Below are positions 42,266-51,178 of a DNA stretch of 52,176 nucleotides, piece after piece. Origin of the DNA: JBBPYR01 sp038199755. GTDB taxonomy: Bacteria; Chloroflexota; Ktedonobacteria; Ktedonobacterales; Ktedonobacteraceae. The stretch is taken from assembly GCA_038199755.1 (NCBI GenBank), contig JBBPYR010000177.1, positions 1-52,176 on the forward strand, given 5' to 3'. The notes under the pieces were generated by a model, which did no database searches, was not told where the DNA came from, and saw only the letters and a program-made list of their open reading frames with translations. The first letter of the stretch is position 1. Each line of letters starts with the position of its first letter. Both the position numbers and the translations under genes were made by a program.

Positions 42266-43330
42266 ATGTTTGAAGATTTGGACGGGCGCAAGGGAATGCT
42301 GACGCGAAGGGTGGTAGTCAGCCGTCTCATGAGCTTGATGGTCACGCTTGGCACGCTAGGCTGTAGTACTACTCCGGTGCCCTCTTCAGTTTCTCCCACG
42401 CCGAAAACCCTCCCCTTTGCAAGCCTGCTGCTCACCTACCATGGACACAGTTCTGACATCTTTGCCGTGGCGTGGTCTCCTGATGGCAAGTCTATTGCCT
42501 CTGCTGGAAATGATCGCACCGTTCGCGTCTGGGATGCACGCACAGCAGCCACAAACATCATTTATCGTGGACACACTGACGCCATTGGAGCCGTGGCCTG
42601 GTCCCCCGATGGACAGCGTATTGCCTCGGCAGGAGCAGGTCCAGGAGATCAAAGTGTACAGGTCTGGAAGAAGGCTACGGGTGAGCGCATCATTACCTAT
42701 TTGGGGCATTCTAACGCAGTATTGACCCTTGCCTGGTCTCCTGACGGCAAATACCTTGCTTCCGCAGGAATTGATCAGAGGGTCCACGTGTGGAGCACCA
42801 CGACTGGCAAAACCGTTCTCACGTATCAGGGACATCGCGATGAAGTGCATGGTCTCGCCTGGTCTCCCGATGGCAAATATCTCGCCTCTGCCTCCTGGGA
42901 TAAAACGGTTCAAGTCTGGGAGGCACTTAGTGGCAAACCACTGCTGATCTATCGTGGCCATACAGGGCGGGTAAGTGGTGTAGCGTGGTCCCCAGATGGG
43001 ACGACCCTTGCTTCTGGCTCTTGGGATCGGACCTTGCAAACGTGGGATGCAACATCTGGTAAAAGGCTGTTCACCTATCAGAGCAATCCGAAACAGTTGC
43101 GCCCTGAATTATTTCGCACTGTTGCATGGTCTCATAGTGGTAAGCGACTAGCAGGGCTGACAGTCGATGGCGAATGCGGGATCGTGGAAATTTGGGATAC
43201 GAACAGGGGAGACCAGAGCCACATTTTCCGCGATAGTTTCTCGATTCTTGACATGGCCTGGTCTCCGGACGACACTCGCATCGTTTCGATAAGCGGGGAA
43301 ACACTTGTAAAAATCTGGTGGACAGCCTAA
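42266..43330 (+). CDS. Seven-bladed WD40 lipoprotein
   Basis: Starts are possible at 42230, 42266 and 42296. The ATG at 42266 has GAGAAAG upstream. The ATG at 42296 gives the tidiest signal ('MLTRRVVVSRLMSLMVTLG' then TLGC), with a twin-arginine-like 'TRRVVV' and a lipobox. After it come seven WD40 blades of about 42 residues, five with 'GH...AWSPDG...VW' and two divergent ones at the end, enough for a complete closed propeller. The protein should sit on the outer face of the membrane as a binding scaffold. No enzymatic domain is present. It is a relative of the kinase-linked propeller at 49106-50434, without the kinase. Confidence 0.87.
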   Translation: MFEDLDGRKGMLTRRVVVSRLMSLMVTLGTLGCSTTPVPSSVSPTPKTLPFASLLLTYHGHSSDIFAVAWSPDGKSIASAGNDRTVRVWDARTAATNIIYRGHTDAIGAVAWSPDGQRIASAGAGPGDQSVQVWKKATGERIITYLGHSNAVLTLAWSPDGKYLASAGIDQRVHVWSTTTGKTVLTYQGHRDEVHGLAWSPDGKYLASASWDKTVQVWEALSGKPLLIYRGHTGRVSGVAWSPDGTTLASGSWDRTLQTWDATSGKRLFTYQSNPKQLRPELFRTVAWSHSGKRLAGLTVDGECGIVEIWDTNRGDQSHIFRDSFSILDMAWSPDDTRIVSISGETLVKIWWTA

Positions 43331-43360
43331 TGAGATATTGTGCTTAGCGTTATGCTCTTA

Positions 43361-43477
43361 TTACGTCACAGTTGTATAGGGGATACGCGTTTTTGGAGCT
43401 AATTGAACACGGTCTCCATTCGTGAGTGTTACCCGATCTACGCGCTGGTCTCGATAGAGTAATCCATTCAGGCTCTG
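43361..43477 (-). other. Possible decayed coding fragment
   Basis: About 38 sense codons on the minus strand end in TAA (43361-43363). They read like coding sequence ('LLYRDQRVDRVTLTNGDRVQLAP'-type hydrophilic pattern), but a TGA closes the frame at 43478. Beyond it a second frame ('IGDIAALERIVTEPEW') looks like its continuation after a frameshift. No family is recognised. The rest of the 219-base gap before coaE holds nothing clear. Confidence 0.25.
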
Positions 43478-43549
43478 TCACGATCCGTTCAAGGGCGGCA
43501 ATGTCACCAATGATGAGGGGTATTGAAAGCTCACAAGGGGCATCCCTAC

Positions 43550-44161
43550 TTATGATGCGGCGGGAAACGCCTCTAGGAAGCGTGCAAAGGCAGCGGCCAC
43601 TTGATGTCGTGTTTGCTCCAAGCTGCCCCCGTTATCGATGATCTCATCAACCAGCGGAATGCGTGCTTGCACATCCGGCTGAGCACGGATACGCACCTGT
43701 GCCTCTTCCTCGCTAAAATGGTTGCGGGCCATCAGGCGTGCCAGTTCCTGCTCTTCAGGGCAGATCACGAGCCATTTACTTTGACACAACGCAGCCGATC
43801 CGCCTTCCAGGAGTTTGACGGCATCAAGCACGGCGATGCCAGCCGGACTCACTTGCGCTAGTTCCTGCATAATGGCAACCCCCACCGCTGGATGCACGAT
43901 ACGTTCTAATTGCTTCATTGCCTGAGCATCCTGAAAGACAACCGCACCCAGCGCCTTGCGATCCACACTGCCATCTGCTGCTATCACCTTTTGTCCAAAG
44001 CTGGCGGCGACTTGGAGCGCGATGGGCTGGCCGCGTTCATACAAACCATGTACAACAGCGTCGGCATCAATATAGCGTTCGACACCCAACGTGAGCAGCA
44101 TCTGCCCAACAGAGGTTTTTCCGCAGGCAATATTTCCGGTCAAGCCAATAATGCGTGACAT
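43550..44161 (-). CDS. coaE: Dephospho-CoA kinase
   Basis: 203 residues, the normal length. The P-loop is 'GLTGNIACGKTSVG', and 'YIDADAVVHGLYERGQP' is the conserved CoaE segment with the catalytic Asp. 'RKALGAVVFQDAQAMKQLERIVHP' and the lid region 'RLMARNHFSEEEAQVRI' complete the match. It phosphorylates the ribose 3'-hydroxyl of dephospho-CoA using ATP, the last step of coenzyme A synthesis, in the cytoplasm. The P-loop reads GNIACGKT instead of the more common GxIGSGKS. It appears to be a single-gene unit. Confidence 0.95.
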   Translation of the reverse strand: MSRIIGLTGNIACGKTSVGQMLLTLGVERYIDADAVVHGLYERGQPIALQVAASFGQKVIAADGSVDRKALGAVVFQDAQAMKQLERIVHPAVGVAIMQELAQVSPAGIAVLDAVKLLEGGSAALCQSKWLVICPEEQELARLMARNHFSEEEAQVRIRAQPDVQARIPLVDEIIDNGGSLEQTRHQVAAAFARFLEAFPAAS

Positions 44162-44217
44162 AACAAATACTCTTCTTCCCTAATGATGTGTATCTCGTGC
44201 AAGCAAAGAGGCGAAAG

Positions 44218-44394
44218 ATGACTACTGAAGATATTATCGTCCAGATTTGCTGTTTTGTCGATGCTGAAATAGGTATATTACCAACGCACGCTATCCAAAA
44301 AGTACCTCTAGCTGCCCATTTAATTCCCTCAAACGAGCAAGTGGCGTACAATAAACAACAAGCGTCTTCTCTTCTCAATAGGCGCAAAACGTAA
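44218..44394 (+). pseudogene. Possible transposase N-terminal fragment
   Basis: An ATG with AGAGG upstream opens a 58-codon frame starting 'MTTEDIIVQICCFVDAEIG', which resembles the first residues of some DDE transposases common in Ktedonobacteria. The similarity fades after about 30 residues and the frame ends 28 bases before the caspase-like gene. It may be an insertion relic or simply leader sequence of that gene. The identification is from memory and weak. Confidence 0.3.
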
Positions 44395-44422
44395 AGACCT
44401 GCATAGCAATAAGGAGCACTGG

Positions 44423-46228
44423 ATGAGCCGCCGTCTGGGTTTAGTAATAGGTATCAACCAGTACCAGGATACAGCATTTCACGAACTACAATACGCTGAG
44501 AATGATGCACGGGCACTTGCTCAGTGGCTCGTGAATAGCAAAGGGGGAAAATGGTCACCACCCGATGTACAACTTGTACAGGGACAGCATGCCACCAAAG
44601 AGCTGATTGAGTCACAGCTTTCTCAGCTTTGCCTCGCCCTTGCCGCGCCAGACGATTTGATCTTTATTTATTTCGCAGGCCATGCCTTCATTGATGAGAG
44701 CACGGGCGATGGTTACCTTGCCTTCGCAAATACCGCCTATCAAGATGTCACAACAGCCTTGCCGCTATCCTCCTTTGTGCGCTTCGTAATGACACGTTGT
44801 CGGGCTGCCCATCTAGTATTGCTGCTCGATTGCTATCAAACAGGCCAACGTTGGATGATGCAACGTTCCAATGCCTATGACTTTAACCCGCTACTGATGA
44901 CTTCAATAGCGGCACTCACCCAAATGCAGCAAAATCGCATTGTACTTTGCTCGTGTCGAGGGAATAGCCAGGCTCCAGAAATGGGAGATCGAGGCCTTGG
45001 CCTTTTCATGTATCGTACTATTTTAGGACTCTGTGGCCCTGCCAGCGATGCAGCAACGGGCACCATTCCTCTCTTGCAATTACACAGTTTCTTGGCGAGC
45101 ACGCTTCCTGAGCAACAACGGCCACAACTCTTTGGGCAGGTTCGCTATCCTCTTTTGCTGGTCGGCGAGATGCCAACGTTATCACCCATACCAGACTCGC
45201 CCTTGCCCCCAGCTCCCCCATCCCAAACATCGGCACCTCTGCCAACGGCAAACGCTCCGTTCGGTACCATACCAGACGAACAACCATTTGCGCGGGGAGC
45301 GGTGAGTGCAACCGCAACGGCAACCATGCAACCGCCAACACTACAAACACCGCCAGGACAATTCTCTCAGTCTTCGGGAGATATGCAACGTCAGCAGCAG
45401 AACACCACTATGCTTGAACAGGCACAGCACTATTTGCAACGCCAACAACCGCAAGAAGCTTTACAAGGAGTCGAACAAGTCCTACAACGTGATCCAATGA
45501 ACGTCCCTGCCCTTATCCTCAAAGCGCAGACACTTGGCACATTGGGTCGTTTGCAGGAAGCTTTAACAATCACTGACCAATTGGTGCAACTTGACGCAAA
45601 CAACGCCCTGGTATGGAGTCTGCGTGCCGTGATCCTCACCAACATGGGACAATACCAACCCGCACTAGCCGCCATCGAGCACTCTTTAGAACTCGATACG
45701 CAAAATACTGAGACGCACGCGATCAAAAATAATATCATGGAACGCATGGCGGTTGCCCAAAGCCAGAGTCACAGAGCACAACCCAAAAACGCATCTTTGC
45801 AGCCGGTGAAACGGGGGGGGCCACTCTCTTTCTTCAAGAGTGCGACGGTGCAAATTATTGCGTTTGGTCTAGGCATTGCCGGGGCGGTACTGCCAATTCT
45901 CATGCCACAGCTGCCAATGACACTCTCGTTTGCACTGGAAAGCCTGGGGCTGGCACTCCTATGCGTGGTAGCGACCCGTGGTGCTTTCCGCTATGGCTTC
46001 TTGCGCTTCTTCTTCACGCTTGTGCTGTGTGTCATTCCAGCATTAGCTCTTGGTGGTCTCTATAAGCTCGGCTATAGCAGAATTTTGGCGGCCATTGCCC
46101 ATCATACCAACCTCTTGCTCCCATTTGCCTTCCTCGCAGGCTGGCTGGCTCTCGCGGCAGTGCTCCCACTCTTCCTCTCGCTGTTTGGGCTGATTGCTGG
46201 CCTTATTTTTGGCGTGCGTAGAAAATAA
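44423..46228 (+). CDS. Caspase-like peptidase fused to TPRs and a membrane anchor
   Basis: 601 residues, with AAGGAG before the ATG. Residues 1-240 are a caspase/metacaspase p20-like domain: 'RLGLVIGINQYQD', the catalytic His87 in 'IYFAGHAF' and Cys137 in 'LVLLLDCYQTG'. Residues about 250-330 are a Pro/Thr/Gln-rich linker. Residues about 330-440 hold three TPR units ('ALQGVEQVLQRDPMNVPAL', 'ALTITDQLVQLDANNALVW', 'ALAAIEHSLELDTQNTETH'). From about 470 to the end there are four hydrophobic helices. The protease domain and TPRs should face the cytoplasm. Such proteins can act in regulated proteolysis or cell death; the activating signal and target are unknown and no partner gene of a known defence system is adjacent. 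Confidence 0.88.
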   Translation: MSRRLGLVIGINQYQDTAFHELQYAENDARALAQWLVNSKGGKWSPPDVQLVQGQHATKELIESQLSQLCLALAAPDDLIFIYFAGHAFIDESTGDGYLAFANTAYQDVTTALPLSSFVRFVMTRCRAAHLVLLLDCYQTGQRWMMQRSNAYDFNPLLMTSIAALTQMQQNRIVLCSCRGNSQAPEMGDRGLGLFMYRTILGLCGPASDAATGTIPLLQLHSFLASTLPEQQRPQLFGQVRYPLLLVGEMPTLSPIPDSPLPPAPPSQTSAPLPTANAPFGTIPDEQPFARGAVSATATATMQPPTLQTPPGQFSQSSGDMQRQQQNTTMLEQAQHYLQRQQPQEALQGVEQVLQRDPMNVPALILKAQTLGTLGRLQEALTITDQLVQLDANNALVWSLRAVILTNMGQYQPALAAIEHSLELDTQNTETHAIKNNIMERMAVAQSQSHRAQPKNASLQPVKRGGPLSFFKSATVQIIAFGLGIAGAVLPILMPQLPMTLSFALESLGLALLCVVATRGAFRYGFLRFFFTLVLCVIPALALGGLYKLGYSRILAAIAHHTNLLLPFAFLAGWLALAAVLPLFLSLFGLIAGLIFGVRRK

Positions 46229-46243
46229 TCCTCTTCAATCTCA

Positions 46244-46699
46244 TTATTCGCCAGCGGCCTCGAGAAGACGGGCAAGGAGATCGGGATGAAAACGTCTTCC
46301 CTGGTTGAGCATAAGCGTGATGTATGGGCGTAATGCAGTAATGTGCCCCAGTTGCTTGGCGCGCAAGAGCACGGCCAACGTTCCGGCGAGTGGCAGCCCC
46401 AAGTTCGCTGCAATCCTGCGCGCCTTGCGCTCATCTAGCAGAATGAGCCGTGCGCCAATCGCTTGCGCCAAAGAAATCGCCGCCGCTTCTCCGACATCCA
46501 GAAGCGGAAGTGTAGGATCAACCGTGACATCGACCACATGGAGCCATGAAAGCTGTGTCAAGTGTGGTTCGGCTGGTGGGGCCTTGGCTTGATATTCTAG
46601 TACGACCATGCGTGGTGCCCAGATCGTGCCGTACAGGAGCGGAAGTAGATGAAGCAGCCCAACTCCAGCGAGGGTGATGAGAGGCGTCGTGTTGGTCAC
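46244..46699 (-). CDS. DUF3368 PIN-like toxin of a UPF0175-linked pair
   Basis: 151 residues from the GTG at 46699. 'TNTTPLITLAGVGLLHLLPLLYG' is the standard start of DUF3368 proteins. 'DVGEAAAISLAQAIGARLILLDERKARRIAANLGL' supplies the central acidic residues of a PIN-type nuclease (Glu in GEAA, Asp in LLDE), and 'GTLAVLLRAKQLG' completes the fold. Members act as putative RNases in VapBC-like modules. The first acidic residue of canonical PIN domains is Asn here, as in many DUF3368 proteins. The start is only 10 bases after the antitoxin stop. Confidence 0.83.
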   Translation of the reverse strand: MTNTTPLITLAGVGLLHLLPLLYGTIWAPRMVVLEYQAKAPPAEPHLTQLSWLHVVDVTVDPTLPLLDVGEAAAISLAQAIGARLILLDERKARRIAANLGLPLAGTLAVLLRAKQLGHITALRPYITLMLNQGRRFHPDLLARLLEAAGE

Positions 46700-46709
46700 G
46701 ACTGGTGGT

Positions 46710-46946
46710 TTATCCGTTGCTGGCCTCGCTGTTAAAATCTATTTCGTCGTCGAACAGAGAAACATTGTACTGGCTGAGCAGATCGAGAAACTCTCGCCTT
46801 GTACAACCTAAGAGGGTCGCTCCCTCCCCTGAAGAGAGTTCGCCCAACGCGTAAAGTCGTATTACCAGAGACTCAAAGGCGAGTGCCTCTAACTGTTGCT
46901 GACTCTTGCCTGTCAGATGCTCAGGAACCTGTAAGTGTAATTGCAT
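46710..46946 (-). CDS. UPF0175 family antitoxin
   Basis: 78 residues from the ATG at 46946, which has GGAGG five bases upstream; a start at 46979 would add 11 residues without such a site. 'LEALAFESLVIRLYALGELSSGEGATLLGCTRREFLDLLSQYNV' contains the UPF0175 helix-turn-helix. The acidic tail 'FDDEIDFNSE' is typical of the toxin-binding end. It should neutralise the adjacent DUF3368 toxin and repress the pair. The gene order antitoxin then toxin is standard for type II modules. Confidence 0.83.
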   Translation of the reverse strand: MQLHLQVPEHLTGKSQQQLEALAFESLVIRLYALGELSSGEGATLLGCTRREFLDLLSQYNVSLFDDEIDFNSEASNG

Positions 46947-47026
46947 TGAGACCTCCTGCTTTCTTGGCGTCTTGAGCACACATCACCATACGTATTATAC
47001 TACAAGTCAGAATGCACGCTTCACAT

Positions 47027-48976
47027 CTAACTGGCCATGTCTGCCAAGCGTTCCCATTCTGCAAGCAATGCGTCGACACGCTCTTTCGCACGATCATAGT
47101 CCTCGGAAAGTTGGGTCAGTTGGGCGGCGTCACCATTGAGAGCGGCCTCTGCAAGTGCGTCCTCTATCGCCTTAAGCTGTCCCTCGGCCTGCTCAATTTC
47201 GCGCTCTACGTCCTCTATGGTGCGTACCTTTACCTTGGGAGCTTTTTTGTTGCTTGGCTTAGCAGTTGGGGCGACCGCTGGCTTGGGCTTGCTCACTACA
47301 GGTGCAGCTTTTCCAGGCGCAACTGGCACATCCAGCAAAATGGGCTGCTTGCGTGTGCGGTAGTCGGTATAGTTGCCATAGTAGGGGATCAGCACACCAT
47401 CCTCGACGGCCCAGACCTTTGTTGCCAGGCGATCAATAAAGTAGCGGTCATGCGAAACGAACAGCAACGTCCCCTCATACTCGTCAAGCATCTCCTCTAG
47501 AAATTGCCGTGACTGCAAATCGAGATGGTTGGTTGGCTCGTCGAGAATCATGAAGTTTGGCCCCTGTAGTGTCAGTTTTGCCAGCGCAACACGGCTGCGT
47601 TCGCCACCGCTCAACGCCCCAATCGGCTTAAACACATCGTCGCCAGAGAAGAGAAAGCGACCCAGGAAACTCCGTGCCCCCTCTTCACTGAGCGTTGTCA
47701 CCTGGCGAATCTCGTCAAGAATGGTGCGATCAAAGTTCAAGCCGTCATGCGTCTGTGAATAATAGCCAATACGGACATTGTGTCCAATGCGCGACTGCCC
47801 GCTGATAGGCTGTAGCTCACCCAGAAGTGTGCGTAAGAGGGTTGTCTTGCCGGAGCCGTTTGGCCCGATCAGGCCAACACGATCCTCACGCAACAATTCC
47901 AGATCAGCCACATGCAGCAACACTTTTTGTTCGCCTGCCTGCTCTACCTCACGTCTCACGCCACCACCATAGCCCACGACCAGTTTTTGCGTTGACACCA
48001 CGACGAGCCCACTATCAGTAATCGGTGTAAACTCGAAGTGCAACGATGGAAAATCTTGTGGCCGCTCGACACGCTCCATCCGATTTAGCAGGGTTTGACG
48101 GCCTCGTGCCTCTTTGCTGCGCTGACCCGCTTTATAGCGACGAATAAATTCTTCGGTATGGGCAATGTGCTGTTGTTGCGCCTCATATTCACGCGTGCGG
48201 CGTTCCATACGCTCTTCGCGCAACTCGAGATACTTCGTGTAGTTGCCTGGATATTCTTCGATCCGTCCAAAGGCCATCTCGATGGTGCGCGAAACAATTT
48301 TGTCCAGAAAGTAGCGGTCGTGCGCTACGATCACCATGGCACCTTTCCAGCCGGAAAGGTAGGCTTCTAACCATTCCAGTGCCGCGAGATCAAGATGATT
48401 GGTTGGCTCGTCCAGCAACAATAGCTCAACCTCTTGCAACAGCAGTTTGCCCAGGGCAGCGCGTGTCTGCTGACCACCACTCAAGCTCATCACTGGTGCT
48501 GCTTGCTCTTCACGCGTAAAGCCAAGGCCATCCAACACCTGATCGACACGATTTTCATAGGTATAGCCGCCCGCGTGCTCATAGCGCATTTGTAGCTCGT
48601 CGTAACGCGCCAGCAGTTGTTGATGAGGCACATCCTCACTCTGCGTCGATGCCATTTTTTGCGCGAGTTCGCCTAGTTCCTGTTCCCACACGCGCAACTC
48701 ATCGAAGACCGTTTCCATCTCTTCGCGCAAGCTATTCTGCGGCTGAAAATCGACTATTTGCGATAGATACCCGATGCGTGTATTACGCGCAACAGAAAGC
48801 GTACCTTCATCCAGCGACTCACGCCCGGCAAGAATATTGAGGAGGGTTGATTTCCCAGTGCCATTTGGCCCAATTAGCCCGATACGATCATGCTCATCTA
48901 TCTGAAAACTGACGTGTGCAAAGATGCGTTCCGCCCCAAACGATTTCCCAACCTGATTGACACTAACAATTGGCAT
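47027..48976 (-). CDS. ABC-F family ATPase (ribosome-associated type)
   Basis: 649 residues with two ABC domains and no membrane segments. The first has Walker A 'GPNGTGKSTLLN', signature 'LSGGQQTRAALGKLL' and 'LLLDEPTNHLDLAALEWLE'. The second has 'GPNGSGKTTLLR', 'LSGGERSRVALAKL' and 'MILDEPTNHLDLQSRQFLE'. The linker of about 80 residues between them is charged and helical ('REERMERRTREYEAQQQHIAHTEEF' in part), the P-site tRNA-interaction motif. The C-terminal coiled coil, about 570-649, resembles Uup/YdiF types. ABC-F proteins act on stalled or antibiotic-bound ribosomes, or in DNA or ribosome maintenance. Whether this one gives resistance cannot be decided. Confidence 0.93.
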   Translation of the reverse strand: MPIVSVNQVGKSFGAERIFAHVSFQIDEHDRIGLIGPNGTGKSTLLNILAGRESLDEGTLSVARNTRIGYLSQIVDFQPQNSLREEMETVFDELRVWEQELGELAQKMASTQSEDVPHQQLLARYDELQMRYEHAGGYTYENRVDQVLDGLGFTREEQAAPVMSLSGGQQTRAALGKLLLQEVELLLLDEPTNHLDLAALEWLEAYLSGWKGAMVIVAHDRYFLDKIVSRTIEMAFGRIEEYPGNYTKYLELREERMERRTREYEAQQQHIAHTEEFIRRYKAGQRSKEARGRQTLLNRMERVERPQDFPSLHFEFTPITDSGLVVVSTQKLVVGYGGGVRREVEQAGEQKVLLHVADLELLREDRVGLIGPNGSGKTTLLRTLLGELQPISGQSRIGHNVRIGYYSQTHDGLNFDRTILDEIRQVTTLSEEGARSFLGRFLFSGDDVFKPIGALSGGERSRVALAKLTLQGPNFMILDEPTNHLDLQSRQFLEEMLDEYEGTLLFVSHDRYFIDRLATKVWAVEDGVLIPYYGNYTDYRTRKQPILLDVPVAPGKAAPVVSKPKPAVAPTAKPSNKKAPKVKVRTIEDVEREIEQAEGQLKAIEDALAEAALNGDAAQLTQLSEDYDRAKERVDALLAEWERLADMAS

Positions 48977-49105
48977 AGTTTCTCACCCGATTATTTATGA
49001 CATAGTTTCAGTTTCGTTAGCGTACCATAGCCTCTCACCAGATGCAAGTGTCACAATCTAATATCGTTCGACTCTCCCCAATCCTACGAAACAGCACCGT
49101 AATGC

Positions 49106-50434
49106 CTATCCTTCTTGCCAGATCAACACAACTCCCCAAGGGCCCGAAGCTAACCGCGTGCCATCAGGCGACCACGCCAACGTGGTGACCCTGTCGGAAT
49201 GACCGGAGTAGGTGTGCAGCAGGCGACCACTACTCGCCTCCCACACCTGCACCGTCCTATCAGAGGAGCCCGAAGACAGCCGTGAGCCATCGGGCGACCA
49301 CCCCAGCGTGGTGACCCTGTCGGAATGACCGGAGTAGGTGCGCAGCAGGCGACCACTACTCGCCTCCCACACCTGCACCGTCTTATCAGTGGAGCCCGAA
49401 GCCAGCCGCGTGCCATTGGGTGACCATGCTAGCGCGAGAACTTGCCCTATAAACTCGTCATTGTACCAGATGCGCTCATTGGTTGTCGCATCCCACATCT
49501 CGATGATGCCCGTATCTCCCCCAGTGGCAAAGAGCCGACCATTGGGAGACCAGCTTCCTGTATGGTAGCCAGTGCCATGCCCCCTGTAGACAAGGACGCG
49601 AGTTCCCACAGGAGGAGTTTTGCTCGCCTCTTCCAGGGCCTCAGCAAACGCCATAATGGAGAGATAGCGGTCTTTAGGGTCTTTAGCGAGTGCTCGCTGT
49701 ACGACCTTCTCGACGCGCTCAGAAAGCTCAGGTCGTTTTTCTCGCAGGGATGGTACTGGCACATACGTATGCTGAAAACCCAGTTGAATAAAATCTCCTT
49801 CGGTGAAAGGAGGTGTGCCACAGAGCCATTCATAGACAACAGCACCTAATGCATATTGATCACTAGCCTTCTCGGGTTTACCACGAAACATTTCTGGAGC
49901 CATATAGATGGGAGTCCCACCCGTTTTATAGTCCTGTTGGAGTGAGGTATGCCCTGTCTTAGAGAGTACAGCAATGCCAAAGTCGCTTAGAAGCAGTTCG
50001 TTATGGTGTCCAATCAAGATGTTCTCGGGTTTGATATCACGGTGAATGATGTTTTTATCATGGGCATATTGCAGGGCGGGCGCAAGCTCTTTGAGATATT
50101 GCACCACCACATCCAGTGGCAGCTCCTTTCCCTTCGCGTGACGATTATAGAAGGAACCATGAGGGGCAAAATCTAAAACGAGAAATGGCGTTTCTTGCTG
50201 AATATCGAAATCGAAGAGGCGCACAATATGCGGATGAATAAGCGACGCGGTCGTTTCGGCTTCCTGATGAAATTTCGCCACGTCAACATTGATGAGATGA
50301 AGAATTTTAATGGCTGCTCGCTGAGAGGTTAAACGCACATGTTGACCAAGATAGACGCTGGCAAAACCGCCAGAGCCAAGACGACGCACCAAGCGATAAT
50401 TGCCAAATTGTTGACCAGACAGATCGGTCATCAT
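49106..50434 (-). CDS. Ser/Thr protein kinase with C-terminal WD40 repeats
   Basis: 442 residues from the ATG at 50434, which has AGAGGGG ten bases upstream. The Hanks-type kinase domain (about 10-265) is complete: 'LGSGGFASVYLG', Lys in 'AAIKIL', 'IIHRDIKPEN', 'LLSDFGIAV' and 'GTPIYMAPEM'. After a short linker four WD40 blades follow, the last three nearly identical. Four blades cannot close a normal seven-blade propeller, so dimerisation or an open arrangement is likely. No membrane helix is present, so kinase and propeller are both cytoplasmic, unlike PknB-type receptors. Signal and substrates are unknown. Confidence 0.92.
   Translation of the reverse strand: MMTDLSGQQFGNYRLVRRLGSGGFASVYLGQHVRLTSQRAAIKILHLINVDVAKFHQEAETTASLIHPHIVRLFDFDIQQETPFLVLDFAPHGSFYNRHAKGKELPLDVVVQYLKELAPALQYAHDKNIIHRDIKPENILIGHHNELLLSDFGIAVLSKTGHTSLQQDYKTGGTPIYMAPEMFRGKPEKASDQYALGAVVYEWLCGTPPFTEGDFIQLGFQHTYVPVPSLREKRPELSERVEKVVQRALAKDPKDRYLSIMAFAEALEEASKTPPVGTRVLVYRGHGTGYHTGSWSPNGRLFATGGDTGIIEMWDATTNERIWYNDEFIGQVLALAWSPNGTRLASGSTDKTVQVWEASSGRLLRTYSGHSDRVTTLGWSPDGSRLSSGSSDRTVQVWEASSGRLLHTYSGHSDRVTTLAWSPDGTRLASGPWGVVLIWQEG
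49182..49433 (-). repeat. Two tandem 126-bp near-identical WD40 units inside the kinase gene
   Basis: The segments beginning at 49182 and 49308 differ at only about three positions in their first 95 bases, then diverge. Each unit encodes one 42-residue blade. The similarity at DNA level, including synonymous sites, shows a recent duplication or gene conversion rather than protein-level selection alone. Confidence 0.85.
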
Positions 50435-50680
50435 AGCGACCATTCCCCTCTTAACGAAAGACTGAATACTTGAACTAATCTCGATATATTGTATGCAAGT
50501 GTGAGAAGAAGCGCAAGAGGGCTTGATGGAAGGCGCAGCAGCAGAAGTGGCGAGTGATGAACTGCGCCGCAATTCAGCCCATACAAGCGCGAAAAAATCT
50601 GGTATACTGTAGGCCAGATAAGATCAAGTGTACAATCAGTGTATATACATAACGACTAAAATGAACAGCCTGGAACGAAA

Positions 50681-51133
50681 ATGAGCGAACAATATACAAG
50701 AAAATACCCTATCAGTACTGTACGCTTTGGTATGGGTAAAGAAATACAACTCTATGAGGATGAACTCGTGGTCACGGGACAGGAGGAGGACCAGGAGACA
50801 CGTGTGCAGCTTGCCGCGATTCAGCAACTCACGCTTATCCCTGGCGACCCCAATCCCTCTAAGTTGATCCTGATGGCAGACCTGGACGACGAAACGACGA
50901 TCATATTAGCCGAGGGTATGAGCAATGCGCGTGACTTTCGCGCCATGCTCCCCCACATCCTTGAGCTACGCCCAGAGATGCAGCTAGACCCACCAGACAT
51001 GGGAGAGCAACTACGGCAGGCCCTCAACACAAAACGAGCCTGGACCTTGACCTGCTATGGCACCTTTTTGCTGATCTGTCTCATACTTTACATACTCTAT
51101 CTTGTTGTCGCCTATATCGGCACACACCATTAA
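50681..51133 (+). CDS. Small membrane-anchored protein of unknown function
   Basis: 150 residues. Residues 1-105 are a soluble, beta-rich segment with alternating hydrophobics ('IQLYEDELVVTG', 'LAAIQQLTLIPGD', 'KLILMADLDDETTIILAEG') that resembles a PH-like domain, followed by an amphipathic helix. A single transmembrane helix lies near the C terminus at about 122-145 ('FLLICLILYILYLVVAYIG'). No strong ribosome binding site is visible, only AACGAAA. It lies divergent from the kinase gene and 45 bases before the MBL-fold gene, on the same strand. The tail-anchored topology suggests a cytoplasmic domain held at the membrane. No function can be assigned. Confidence 0.7.
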   Translation: MSEQYTRKYPISTVRFGMGKEIQLYEDELVVTGQEEDQETRVQLAAIQQLTLIPGDPNPSKLILMADLDDETTIILAEGMSNARDFRAMLPHILELRPEMQLDPPDMGEQLRQALNTKRAWTLTCYGTFLLICLILYILYLVVAYIGTHH

Positions 51134-51178
51134 CCCAGCTATCGGTAACACTTGTTCCTATGAAGTGGAGGAAACACA

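Noticed and set aside
49182..49433. CRISPR-like direct repeats
   Set aside because: The 126-bp units are coding WD40 blades with no short repeat-spacer alternation.
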